Part shown: piece by piece, positions 1 through 10,660 of the stretch | Position numbering within the stretch: the first letter of the stretch is position 1 | Layout of the letters: the number at the start of each line of letters is the position of its first letter | NCBI GenBank assembly: GCA_037039685.1 | Contig: JAWNGF010000004.1 | Span: 3,906,001 to 3,970,000, forward strand | Length of the DNA: 64,000 bases | Direction: 5' to 3' | Origin: Ceratobasidium sp. AG-K | Taxonomy: Eukaryota; Basidiomycota; Agaricomycetes; Cantharellales; Ceratobasidiaceae | Position numbers and translations under genes: made by a program | The notes under the pieces: generated by a model | What the model was told of the DNA's origin: nothing | The model's input: only the letters and a program-made list of their open reading frames with translations | Database searches by the model: none

Positions 1-1150
1 GACACTCGTCTAGCCATGACCGACACGGGCATCTGCATTATTTCTCTAGTTATAATATGGCCCAATAAACTCTAATAAACAAGGTTGTGATTGGCCACAG
101 CGCTCGCATCACACATCAGCCCCACTAATTGGAACAGAGGATTGGACCTAGCGCGTCGCAGCTGACCAAAGCCGCCACAAAGCCCAAATTTCGTTTGGAC
201 CGGTCGACGAAACACATAAATCGAACTGGTGATCCTCTATGCCGCCCAACGTACTCTCCTAAGCACTCTCGTCAGCCTTGCTTATTCTTGCCATGGCACT
301 TCCCAGTACGCACTCGACTACCGGACCACGCCAACACATCGATGCGGCATGTCCCGTGGACTCAAGCGTTTGCTTAGAAAGATCCACCATGCCTTCCCCA
401 AATCCAAGTCCCGCCCTAATACTCTTACGCTATTCGATATCGTGACTCTGAACTGTGCTACTAAATCTAATACTCGCGACCGTGACCCCAAACCCTCAGG
501 AGCCTATAAGACTACACCACGCTCCCTCAGGAGCCTGGGGCAGGAGTCGCCATCCGCCATACGGCCACCTGTTGCAACCCCAGAGTTTCGTTCAGCTCGT
601 CGGCCCAGGGGCCCCATGATGGCCGATCGAATCGTGGATGTCAGGCTACAGAGTATGTACGACGAAGACGACTCGTGCCGAGGTTACGTCTTTGCTGGTG
701 CACTGCAGGACGCCTGGCATGACCAAGATATCGAGGCGCTTTCCTCTAAGTAGTTCAAATCTGTTATATATCTATTTTTGTAGAATATTGACGAAATACG
801 TTGCAGCTCTCGCTATTAGTGACTTGCTCGGCCACTCGGACACATTTACTTCTACCTGTTTTACTCACCGTCCCTATATTCTGTATCCCTAGCTCGCTAC
901 GGCTTTCACCTCATCAACGTGATTATATGCGCATTAATTCATTACTTGTTGGTCTTATCTTTGACTCTTTATCAACATAAGCATATATAGTTATTCAAAT
1001 TACTCTCAGCGATGCGTCCAAGCGGGTGTCTCCTAATTACTCTATTATCATTAGTTGAGCGCATCACATGACGCGATAAGAATGCTTGCGTGGATCATAC
1101 CGTTACGTCATTTGTGATCGTTCACAGTCGGAGTCCCGATAAGCATAGTA
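1..1150. other. No gene recognised
   Basis: Open frames here are short, overlap in several phases and show no family motif that I recognise. A TATA-like TATATGA at about 1149-1155 lies just before the possible small gene that follows. I see no RNA gene or repeat in this stretch. Confidence 0.4.
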
Positions 1151-1196
1151 TATGAGCCCGCCCACAGCTGATTTCGAGCCTCCATATCACTCCGAC

Positions 1197-1477
1197 ATGT
1201 CCAACGCAAACAACCCTCCTGGCGGTGAACTGCCCTGATATGGTTTATGTTAGACTTTATACTGACCTTATTTTCGGAATTTGTAGCACCAGTTGCCTGG
1301 TTTCAATCGCCCAAGGTGCCCAACAATGGTCCACTACCACACTTGGAACAACCCATTTACCAACAGAAGGTAAACAACAAGGATCCGGACCGCAAGGGAG
1401 CCCCTGGACTCCTCAGAATCCTAGTACATCCGGTCGGTCTATCTATGAGAAAATCGAAACAAGCTGGACTAATTTAG
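1197..1477 (+). CDS. Possible small two-exon gene, unknown function
   Basis: Starting at ATG 1197, a 28-nt first exon (1197-1224) can be joined to 1287-1477 across a GTGAAC...TTGTAG intron. This gives a 72-residue product in frame to the TAG at 1475-1477. The product begins MSNANNPPG and continues APVAWFQSPK, with a basic C-terminal end. A TATA-like TATATGA lies about 45 nt upstream of the ATG. I recognise no family and see no membrane segment or signal peptide. A GTAAAC donor within exon 2 would give a different, longer model. The prediction rests on frame, splice signals and promoter position only. Confidence 0.32.
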
Positions 1478-1866
1478 TATTGTTCAGAATCAGGAACTGC
1501 ATCCGCTCAAGGTCAACCAAGTATATTGGACCACCTCTTTCCCTCTCAGGTATGACAGCACTGACGCGTACTCGAAACTCGGGATTTGATCAAGACGCTC
1601 TTTATGTAGAAGCCACAGGCACCAGTGTTCAATTCGAAGAAGTAGGAGCAAGGCTCGTGGATGTACATATAGCGACGACTACATGCAATACTATAAGAAC
1701 GCGAACAATAAGCCAAGGATTGTCGCGCGTAGCAGAAAACGTCAATATCCATAATTCATCGGCTCAATCCAAGCCAAGGAAATACGACCCAACAACATGC
1801 TCGGCCAGCCCAGGCCCAGACGGCCCGCAGCGTTCTTACTGGAATCGCTCCCGGTGCTGATAGCGC

Positions 1867-3130
1867 TTACCTACCCACCGTCGACGCTCCCGTCGGTTCA
1901 CCGGCCAAGCCGGCGTTATTCAGTGGCTGGTCCCACAAGAAGTACGGTTGTCCGGGAAAGCTCTACTCGCGCTCTGCCAACCACTGGCATACTTACCATC
2001 CGGGTCTCAGTAACTCGCAGCTACGGCAGCCACTCCGGGTACGATTCTGGGTCACATGCGATCTCATTAGATGATGCGGCGGCAAAAACCATCGCGTAAT
2101 TGCAGGCGTCTTGGATAGTGGTATCCGCCGTGATTTTGAGTGGCCAAGCGTCAAAACCGACGTATTGGTCGATCCGATTATTGACAATCATTACCGCCAG
2201 GTGGTATGCGGGGTAGTGATAGGGACGGTTACGGGCGGTTTCAAGCGGCTGGAGCAAGGTATGAGTAAGGGAATTCAATACGACCACGTTTGGCTCGTCT
2301 GATCTCCATTTGCGGATATCTGACTCATGTAGATACCTTCAAAATATCCTTTTATTATCATCTGGACTCAGGTTGTATCGTCAACAAGAACCTGAAGCGT
2401 AGCCAACTCAAGTTGATTGAAATAGAAGCTCCCATGATCGCTGCGCACAATGTAAGCGATCTCCCTATGATCGGTTTGAACCGGCTTACTTTGTAGCTGC
2501 CTTTTCTTCCAAAGCCAAATCGGCCGTTGTGAGTCATCAGATGTAGTCGATAGCCCAAGTCTTCAGTCCTTAATCGATGTCACTCGTCCAGGCTGGTGTG
2601 CTACCGTTCTTGAGCGCCAATACCTCACTAACAAACTTACTCATGCTGTCCAATCTGTGCGCCGGGTCCCCGCTCGAGTTGTGCATAGTTGGGGTTCATC
2701 GTCATCGCGGTCGCAGAATTGACAGACCGGACCTTGATTGCGTTGGCAGCATTAGACGCATACGTCTTATCGCCAGTGGTAACCCAAGGCATTGAGTTGA
2801 AGAATACCGAGTATGACATGGCCTGAAAGAGACCTGTATCATAGACCAGTCGAGCATCGGGGTTGAACAGCCCATCACGAGTTACGTATTCGCAAGTCGT
2901 CCAGACCGATTGCCGTACGAATTATGCCAGGACGATTAGTGTTGCAGAAATTAGAACTCGACTAAGGTACATACTTTGTTCGGCCGTGAGCTCTGTTGTA
3001 TTGTCTGCATTCGTAAAGTTTGGCCAGTAGCTACGGGAGCAGTTAGCATAGACCTTGCGCGCCAAAAGTGTGACTTGCTATGGTCCCCAACTCAGGTAGT
3101 CGCAGAATTATGAGGGGTCAGGGATTCGAG
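1867..3130 (-). pseudogene. Alginate-lyase-like (PF05426 type) polysaccharide lyase pseudogene
   Basis: Read on the minus strand, segments of one fungal alginate-lyase-like protein appear in order. They are DYLSWGP and SYWPNFTNADNTTE (about 3110-2990), an intron, DGLFNPDARL and FFNSMPWVTTGDKTY (2870-2760), NYAQLERGPG, WTSDID, DHGSFYFNQL, GIYMSQISANGDQ, QPLETARNRPYHY and QYVGFDAW, and a C-terminal FLWDQPLNNAGL ending at the TAA at 1867-1869. In-frame stops interrupt the conserved frame: TAA at 2570-2572, tandem TGA at 2534-2539 and TGA at 2368-2370. There are also frame changes near 2290 and 1950. At least one intron (about 2448-2500) still has GT and AG ends. The family cleaves uronate-containing polysaccharides. 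The damage makes function unlikely. The family call comes from remembered motifs, not a search. Confidence 0.72.
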
Positions 3131-3691
3131 TCATTAGTTAGAGGTCCGGACTAACTGGGCGCTACCGGTTGGGGCATGACCATTTTTGATGTCACCGCTA
3201 GAAAAGTAAAAGCGCTCAGCGTGGCTAGATGGGGTGAGCGGCTAAATCTACGCACTCCATGGCCCTTCAGCGGCAATTTGTGCGGCCCTTGGACTATTGC
3301 ACATCTCACATACCTGTTCGTATCTGACCAGCTCCTCGAAAGGAGAAATTCAGGAGGTATAAATTAGTGTGCGTAATTTGTGAGTGCCAATGTGACCTTA
3401 GGGAAGGCGAGTGCTAAGCCTATGGTGAATGGCCGACACCTTCATGGCAGCTAAAAACAGGAAGGAGTAAAAAATTCGGACACGGTGAGGTAGGAAACAA
3501 TACTTCTCAGCCCATTTGGGCCTTTGACACGACACCAAGTTGACCCAGTTGAACATTTTCTTGAACGATTTAAGCGCAAAGATAACTATATATAGCTCAC
3601 AATGCTATTGAGGGCCCATCACGTGACGTTAACCCGTCATCGCCCTGACACCGCCTTGGGGGTTGCGGTTGCAACGATCGTGCCCTGGATA
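3131..3691. other. No gene recognised; left flank of Tc1 element
   Basis: I can support no coding region here. The last bases form the TA-rich target site of the Tc1/mariner insertion (TATA at 3690-3693). Confidence 0.4.
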
Positions 3692-3693
3692 TA

Positions 3694-3912
3694 CACAGCC
3701 ACGCAAAAGTATTGCACCACGTGACGCAAAATCGTCGAGCGACTTACAGCAAGCGACACAGGCGGTATACACCTCCAGCCCAGTAATAAAAGATGTATAT
3801 AAACTGGTTCGTAATATAAATCCAAAAATTCAGAACAAACGAACCTACGTGCGAGGAGATATCGAGTGCACAATTTGATGCATTGGTGCAAGTCTTTTGA
3901 TCACGTGCAAAT
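3694..3912 (+). repeat. Left terminal inverted repeat of Tc1 element
   Basis: This arm pairs with 5530-5747 with only scattered differences. Both arms carry AAAAGTATTGCACCACGTGA near the tip and GCACCAATGCATC (as its inverse on this side) near the inner end. The match fades beyond about 3912. Confidence 0.85.
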
Positions 3913-3974
3913 TCACAGTTACCTTGCCCTCGTTCCTTGTCAATCAGCTCTTGCAGACTGCAGTAGCTGCCCCA

Positions 3975-5462
3975 ATGGCTCCCAATACAACGCCAGAGAC
4001 TAAGTCTCAAATCCTTGCTCTAAAGAGACTGGGCTACAACAACTGAGCAGTTGCTAAGATCCTTGGCAACATCCACCATACCACCATTGGTCGTGTCTTC
4101 CGTGCTTATAAAGGTGGCCGTCCAACGACTGAGAAAACACCTCGATCTGGTCGCCCAAGGATCCTGACTCCTAAGGATGTCCGAGTTGCTGCTTTAGCAC
4201 TTGCCCAGTATTGAAATCCCTCTGCTGCCACTTGTCGTGAGCTAGCTCACTCCATCGGACTCGCCCACCGTCTAGCCCGCCTGTCTTCCGCTTTGTGTTG
4301 TGTTCCCCGTTTCCGTTTGCCGCGTTGCCACCTTCTTGTGGTTGTTCTGTTACTTTGTGTAACGCGGCTGTGCTTTGTACGAGTCATGTCTGTTCATACA
4401 GCATGACTCACACGGACACTCCTGACTGGCTGTCTTGTATGACTCTTGTGGCTGCGCCTTGTATGACTCGGCCGCTCTCTGATTATATATAGAGGACCAA
4501 CAAGCCTGGTAACCCCAGCTTGTTTTGTCTCGTCAAAACATCCCCTCTGAGTGACACTTAGTACCACCCCTACCCTCAAGAGCCTACAGACGCTTAAGTG
4601 TGTTGTGGTTCAAGAGGTCACTTAGGTCTTAGTGCCGTCCACTCTCCATCGCGGCTTGTCTCATAGCCACTTAGTAGAAGCTTACGACACCACTTTGCAG
4701 CGTACCTACTTCCCCCATGCGTCCCCCTCCACGCTTCAGTGCTACCTCTGAGGCCTTGGATTACACAACTATTGTTGCCGGAAGGTCCCTCTTTTGAAAA
4801 GGCAGCATTGTACTGCTTGCCATGCATGGTGTCAGAAGCGGAAAACATGGACCCAAGAGCAGTGGGACAACATTGTGTGGTCAGACAAGGTCCAAATCGA
4901 AATTTTTGGCCCTGATGGCCCTCAAACCTACTGGAGGTACCCCAGGGAGTCACCTTACAACCCTTGTTTTACAAAAAAAACAGTCAGCCATGGGGGAGGA
5001 GGCATTTTTGTTTGGGGTTGTATCATGAGGGAGGGGGTTGGCCAACTATACCATATTCACGGCACTCTGACTGTGGCAAAATATGTCGAAATTCTCCGCA
5101 GCTCCTTCCTTGGCACCTTGGCTGACTATAAACTCATGCCATTTGACATTGTCTTCCAGCATGATTGAGATCCAAAGCACACAGCTGGGCTCACCCAACA
5201 ATGGTTGGAGAGGACTAAAGTCAAAGTCCTCCCTTGGCCCTTGAAAAGCCCCAATCTCAACATAATTGAAAATGTATGGCATCACCTGAAGATGCGGGTG
5301 CGTTCACATAGCCCTGCACCCCAGAATCACAAGCAGCTTTGGGCTATTGTTCAGGAGGAGTGGCAGGCTATTACACCTGAGTATATTGGCTCACTGTATG
5401 ACTCTATTCCCAGGAGAGTTCTGGCTGTGTATGCTGCCAAGGGTGGGAATACCTGTTACTAG
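3975..5462 (+). pseudogene. Tc1/mariner DDE transposase pseudogene
   Basis: The frame from ATG 3975 reads a helix-turn-helix N-terminus (LALKRLGYNN, then AVAKILG) and a GRP-type motif (RSGRPRIL). It is lost at about 4270 and resumes in frame at about 4715 with HASPSTLQCYL. The catalytic part follows: WSDK (first Asp), FQHD-x-DPKHTA (second Asp) and SPNLNIIENVW (Glu), with spacing consistent with DD34E. The frame ends at TAG 5460-5462. Four premature stops, all TGA, lie at 4044-4046, 4212-4214, 4749-4751 and 5166-5168. At least the last sits where related transposases often have Arg or Asn. The three catalytic acidic residues themselves are still encoded. The gene is dead in this copy. Confidence 0.85.
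4270..4715. other. Unrelated ~450-nt insertion inside the transposase gene
   Basis: Transposase homology stops after HSIGL and resumes at HASPSTL, so this segment is foreign to the element. It contains a strong TATA-like run (TATATATA, about 4484-4491) and repeated TGTATGACTC-like words. One stretch starts TGTC (about 4282) and ends GACA (about 4694). This could be a solo LTR or another small non-autonomous element. I could not find a convincing target duplication, so the class is uncertain. Confidence 0.5.
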
Positions 5463-5529
5463 GTTTTCTTGAATGTACATGTATTTGAGTGTCTGGAATC
5501 GTACTCAGAGGGGGAGAGAGATGACTTGA

Positions 5530-5747
5530 ATTTGAAATGATCAAAAGAATTGCACCAATGCATCAAATTGTGCACTCGATATCTCCTCGCACATAGGTTC
5601 GTTTGTTCTGAATTTTTGGATTTATATTACGACCCAGTTTATATACATCTTTTATTACTGGGCTGGAGGCGTATACCGCCTGTGTCGCTCGCTGTAAGTC
5701 GCTCGACGATTTTGCGTCACGTGGTGCAATACTTTTGCGTGGCTGTG
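5530..5747 (-). repeat. Right terminal inverted repeat of Tc1 element
   Basis: Near-exact inverse of 3694-3912. It is followed by TA at 5748-5749. Confidence 0.85.
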
Positions 5748-6038
5748 TATATGATAACGTTGTTGCCTCGTGCGTGGAACAGATCAAGAGTCACTACTGC
5801 GGGCAGTGTTGAATCCCTCGGTCAACTTGGGCAATGAAGTTTGGGCATCGAGCGCGCATGTCTACTTCGGCTTACTTACCATGGGAAACGGCCTTGGCAG
5901 CTGCGCTTGTTCTATCCTGACAGTGAAATACAAACCTTGGCGATGCACGGACTCCCTGCTTTGACTGCGATCTAGGTTTGGCTGTGTTCGAAGGCAACGC
6001 CTATCCCAATGCGCCCAGCGCCATTCAAAAATCTGCCC

Positions 6039-6080
6039 CCGAGCCCGAACCCGAGCCCGAACCCGAGCCCGAACCCGAGT
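6039..6080 (+). repeat. 12-nt tandem repeat (GAGCCCGAACCC type)
   Basis: About three and a half copies of the 12-mer CCCGAACCCGAG lie 110 nt upstream of the RTA1-type gene. Read in frame they would give Pro-Glu repeats, but the frame does not connect to the gene. The corresponding stretch upstream of the second RTA1 copy lacks this array. Confidence 0.75.
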
Positions 6081-6191
6081 CGGGACCAAAGTATATAGTA
6101 CGACAGCGATTCGAGCTTGGACACTCATCTCATTGGGTTCGGTGCCTCGGCTTGCGATTCTTATTCGCCTTTGAATATTGTCTTGACTAAA

Positions 6192-7527
6192 ATGACTTCG
6201 TTTGGATCAGTTCTAGGTATGTTTCTCAGTGCTTGTTAGTATGCCACACCAGCTTATCCACGGGATCTCCTAGCGGCCGCCAACGCTACAATATCTCAAC
6301 AACCCGACATGTCAGAAGATCTTCCATTCAACTATATCCCTACAGGATGGGTCGGTATCGTCTTCCTGGCACTCTTTGGTGTCACAACCGGTACGTGCCT
6401 CGTTCCCCTTTCGAGGGGGTCTCACATTTACGCCTATCATACCCACAGCTGGTCACCTCCTCGAGGCTATCTGGTTCCGAACCTGGTACATGATTCCAAC
6501 CCTCGTGTTATGCGGACTTTGCGAGTTGCTTGGATGGGCGGGGAGGTATTGGGGACATGTTAGTCCTCATAATGGCGACGCATTCATGATGCAGTAAGTA
6601 ACAGATTGACATCTGTAGTTCTGAGGCGAGGCTAATTCAAAACTAGGATTTGCACTACTATTATTGCACCGTCCTTCATGACCGCCGCAATGTTCTTGAT
6701 CCTGCCGAAGATAATCAACGAGATGGGCGCGCAATACAGCCGCATGCCTGCCCGACTTTGTAAGATATTATTGGCTGACCATTTGCTTGACGTAAACTAA
6801 CCACATCAATGTTAGACTCGATTATCTTTATCACTGCTGATGTGACAGCGCTCATTATTCAGGCGGCTGGGGGGGCGATGGCATCCATCGCCGATACACT
6901 TGAAGGAGCTAACAGGGGTGGGAATATCATGCTTGCTGGTATCATCATTCAGCTTGGTAAGCCCGGACACTTCGTGATACTTTTGCTATTCAGGACTGAC
7001 CCAACATTGTCTGTAGTCGCAGTCGCGTTATATACCATCCTTGCACTTGAGTTTGTTATCCGCCACACACTAAACCGTCCCGCCCGCTCGGCTGCCGAAC
7101 CCGAACAATACAAGTACACTGGCTGGGCGAGCGTTTCTCGCGGTATTGTGTGGATGCTTGTCGGTCTGGCGATCGCGACTCTATTTATCACTATCCGAAG
7201 CGTGTACCGAACAATCGAGCTGACCGACGGATGGTAAGTCAGCCCCCAGCGTAACGGATGTATACATGGGCTAACTGAGATGAAGGAACGGAACCATCAT
7301 CTCCACTGAAAAATGGTTTAACTGGTTTGACGGGATGCCGATTGTCGTTGCCATGTTTGTAAGTCAAATTGTCTTCAAAAAAATAGCTCGCGAATATAAA
7401 TTGACCGTGATCTTCCTAATAGACCTTTAACTTTTTCCACCCTGGATATCTCCTGCGTGGTCTCAAGAATGCACTACCCCCTTCTGCGCGCTCATCCAAG
7501 GATAACGTTGGGATGCGTCAGGTTTAA
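6192..7527 (+). CDS. RTA1-like seven-transmembrane protein, copy 1
   Basis: Eight exons (6192-6216, 6253-6390, 6449-6593, 6647-6759, 6816-6956, 7017-7233, 7286-7358, 7423-7527) add up in frame to 318 residues. The introns are 36-64 nt with GT-AG ends. The product shows repeated hydrophobic segments and RTA1 family motifs: GHLLEAIWFRTW, CELLGWAGRYWGH, APSFMTAAMFL, ADVTALIIQAAGGAMA, then FRxVYR-like IRSVYRTIEL and NFFHPGYLLRG. RTA1/RTM1 proteins are fungal plasma or internal membrane proteins linked to resistance to toxic lipids and 7-aminocholesterol. The exact substrate here is unknown. The start is supported by the matching exon 1 of copy 2. All exons look intact. Confidence 0.9.
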
Positions 7528-7772
7528 ATAAAACGTTTTATTCCGTGGGCTTTATTCACTTTCCTCGTTTCTTTTTGGCTCTGGATGGACAGCACCGAGA
7601 CGGACCGATATATATATACATCTACATAATGTACCTTATGCATGTATCCTATGAAAATGCGAGCTTTAATCAAATAGACATTATGGTAATTAAGATACCC
7701 GAGTTGCTTCGGTATATGCGTGGTGTCCTTGGAAAGCTGCGCTTTAGGCACTTATGGCGTGTGTTAGTAAGG
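7528..7772. other. 3' flank of RTA1 copy 1, no gene
   Basis: AT-rich spacer with a short TA run (about 7610-7620). I see no gene. Confidence 0.4.
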
Positions 7773-7774
7773 TA

Positions 7775-7940
7775 GGGCTCCGAAAGAAACAGTAAAAAAC
7801 CATGTGATGTCTGTCTTTGTGACATAAAAGGTGTCTAGGACCCTTTACTTACATTTTCTAATAGCACAAGCTCTATACAAGGTATAAAGATGAGCTTCGA
7901 AGGTCTGTCACATGATCTCTTACTGTCTCTTTCGGAGCCC
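7775..7940. mobile_element. 166-bp MITE with TA target duplication
   Basis: GGGCTCCGAAAG at 7775 and its inverse CTTTCGGAGCCC at 7940 are tips of roughly 35-nt imperfect inverted repeats. TA flanks both sides (7773-7774, 7941-7942). There is no coding capacity. The size, TIRs and TA target point to a non-autonomous Tc1/mariner-type MITE. Its tips differ from those of the Tc1 element at 3694-5747, so it belongs to another family. Confidence 0.78.
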
Positions 7941-7942
7941 TA

Positions 7943-9430
7943 TCGTAAGGCTCGGGGATAATTGGTAACGATAGTCACCGGAATTCCTTTGGAATGCTGA
8001 TGACGATTGACTGAATATGGCTAGATACTGTATACAGTGGTGACAGCAACCGTAACCCACCCGATATCATTCTAAAGCTATTCAGTTTAGTGATTTCGAT
8101 GTTGAACAACTTTGAGGGCCGCTAAGGGGATCAACCAACGTCAGTCTACATTACTACGGACCTGTTCCTCAAGGGGCATACAAGATAGTTAGCGATGAGT
8201 CAATTAGTGTTTTCAGTGGGAACAACGGTTATAGTACGCTACAGTTTTGAATGGTGCATGTATGCGTCATCCCCGAGGTAAATGCATTTCCATCGAAGTG
8301 AATTTCGGGTGCAATTAACAGTTTGAGATTCGCTTCGCACGATTCCGCATGTCTTAGCGCTCATAACTTCCCTTGGATTTTTTCTGAGACTAAGAAGCCT
8401 CAATTTGACTAGTCTAGGAACATGTCGGACTGTATACATTTGAGGATGCCGTACCAAGAAATATTGATGCATCGACAATCCACGAAATTTATGGATTGGT
8501 TTAAGGCGGGGTTGTCGGCTAACTTCCATGGGATTTGTGACAATCTTCAGCTTTTCTCCTCGTCCTGGCACTGTAGTACTTTGAACGCTAGTCCGGCCCA
8601 GGTATACGCATCGTTCATCTTAGCAGTACCCACAAAGCTCACTACCTGCATCACATTTCTTGGCGGGTCAAATCCGTGCACTTCCGGCAAGGGGAACCTT
8701 CCTCCATTCACCTTAACCTAACGGAATATGACTTTATGGCCCCCTTTGGAACGATCTCCAGCAGCTTTAGTACCACGAATTGGGCTATGCTAACCCGCTC
8801 TTTATTTTAGTCCTAACTCCGGCGAACCGATCTTCGGATAACCACAAAGCGTGGGGCTTCCGCGTCTTCATGTCGCGTTGGGAAACAGTAGCTCCGGTCA
8901 CCCGCCTCTGCCCCGCTGACCCCTTTGAACCTCGGTCCTCAGTTTACGAATACCGAAATTCACTGTGGTTAAAGCATCAAGTTGCGAGAGACTAACATGA
9001 AGGACCGTAGCATGGCGTTCAACATATGCTTTACTTTACCTTAGGAAAAGTGCTTCACCCTGCCAGTGTCGCTCACCAATACTCAATATCGGTGATACAA
9101 ATATTACTGACATTGATATATCCATGGATGCTGTGTCTTTCAGATCACATTCGAGGGACTAACCGCAGAACGCCTCATTCTGTCAAGGCGGAGCTACATC
9201 TTTCTCGTATATTTCACTGGTGTTCATTCATTATGGCCATTGACACTATACTACACTCGTCTCACATCATTCGGGCGTGTGCCTCACCCCCAATTTCTGC
9301 GGAACTAGCTTTGCATGCCATAACCCTCCCCTAAAAGCAAAGATTACCAGTGCCGCGCTCTGCTGCGTCCCTTTGTTCGGCCGGGGCCCCTTCCTGGGCG
9401 TCTAGTCCGCAGGGGTTAGATCATCACTTG
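7943..9430. other. No gene recognised between RTA1 copies
   Basis: Open frames are scattered on both strands without family motifs or consistent splice chains. I see nothing that I can name here. Confidence 0.4.
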
Positions 9431-9464
9431 TTTCACGATGCACGGTTCGTCATTGGGTATCAAA

Positions 9465-10660
9465 TCAGTTGGCCTCGAAGATAGCGACGTCATCATGAGG
9501 GATCGTCGGTTGGACGGCCAAGATTAACTGAGACGCGTGGATGGTCGGCGGGTTTGTTGTTGGGATGGTGCATCCAGTAGATACTACAAATCCGGGTGTC
9601 GGCATTAAGATCTCCCTAAGCGCCTTCCTGTTCAGCACCCAGTGGTTTGACACGGCGGCAAGGGCAGCATGGGCGAAGGATACGATGCTCGGTTCGACGG
9701 GGAATGCATACGAGCGAGAGGGGTCAAGTGAATCTTCCTGAGTAGGTCATATTAATATTCGAACCAGGCCAAATCTGCGCGAGAAAGCAGTCATACCGAA
9801 CAAAGGAAGGGGTGAGTGATTTGATCGGTTTGATTCGGTAATAAGGCACGTTTCCCGTTGACAGTCAAATGAAGCTTCCCAAAGTTTGAACGGACTGGGT
9901 CGTATGTGCCTTGCAGCGATTGATCATGCCCCGCCAGTTACTGGGGGCGTTTCCGTGATCATGAGTGGTATGCGCCTTATTCAAATAACTCAAGGCAAAC
10001 ATAAAGGCTGAACAGACTGATCGAGAGAAGTTAGGCAAGGCAGAGATACGTGCATGCATCCGTCGAACCAAGTTGACAGAAATACCATCTACAAATGAAA
10101 GCCAACTGGGGTCCAGTCCCTGGGATCAAGGGTCTAGGTTGGGAAGCCTGACCGATCTCCTCGGCCCCATTGCTTTCCCTGAAATCAGCCATATCCGGAT
10201 TAGCAGTTCAGATGTAGTGGTTGGTTTGTCTCTGTGGGTAAAGACACTTGGTGACAGCTGTTCAGTGAAATCACCGAACTACTGTCGTGGCTGAAGGAGC
10301 CCGCTAGTACTTTGCAATGTATCCTTTGTTTTTTTTCGTTACCTTCCTGCAGAGTTTGCGGTATAAAGTAAGGGAGTAAGCATACCGGTTCAGCAAGATA
10401 GTAACACGCTCTACCCGCCTTGACTTCAGCGTATCATCCTCAATCCTAATCGCTATCTGTGCATACTCCCTTACCCAACTCGTATAACTCGATATGGATT
10501 TTGTCTCTGCCATCGTCGCCTTCTTCCCTGCTTCGCCCGCTACCGGTGAACTTGAAGACCCCGTTGAGCGCGGTGGAGGATCGGGCGGCAGCGGCCAGAG
10601 TTGCGTAATCGCTTGATTGCTTGCGCCGTAGGGTGATACTTACCCAGTAAGTTACCATCG
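9465..10660 (-). other. Coding-like remnants of an unrecognised gene
   Basis: On the minus strand a long natural-looking frame runs from an acceptor-like CTACTCAG (about 9740) through EDSLDPSRSYAFPVEP and STGCTIPTTNPPTIHAS to a stop at 9465-9467. Further upstream, in other phases, are TYDPVRSNFGKLHLTVNGKR (about 9920-9830) and KIHIELYELGKGVC (about 10490-10450). These pieces look like parts of one protein, but I could not splice them into one frame and do not recognise the family. It may be a decayed gene. Confidence 0.35.

Larger units (their letters stand above)
3694..5747 (+). mobile_element. Tc1/mariner-type DNA transposon, inactivated
   Basis: The element starts CACAGCCACGC and ends with its inverse GCGTGGCTGTG. 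TA dinucleotides flank it (3692-3693 and 5748-5749; flanks are TATA on both sides, so the exact edge may shift by 2 nt). Terminal inverted repeats of about 210-220 nt enclose a transposase of Tc1 type. Tc1/mariner elements move by cut-and-paste into TA sites. This copy cannot encode an intact transposase: four in-frame TGA codons and about 450 nt of unrelated DNA interrupt the gene. The insertion lies about 440 nt upstream of the first RTA1-type gene, near the left edge of the RTA1 duplication. Confidence 0.88.

Noticed and set aside
5978..6190. Open frame with a Pro-Glu repeat upstream of RTA1 copy 1
   Set aside because: The repeat is a 12-nt tandem array. The frame has no other protein-like feature and the array is absent upstream of copy 2.
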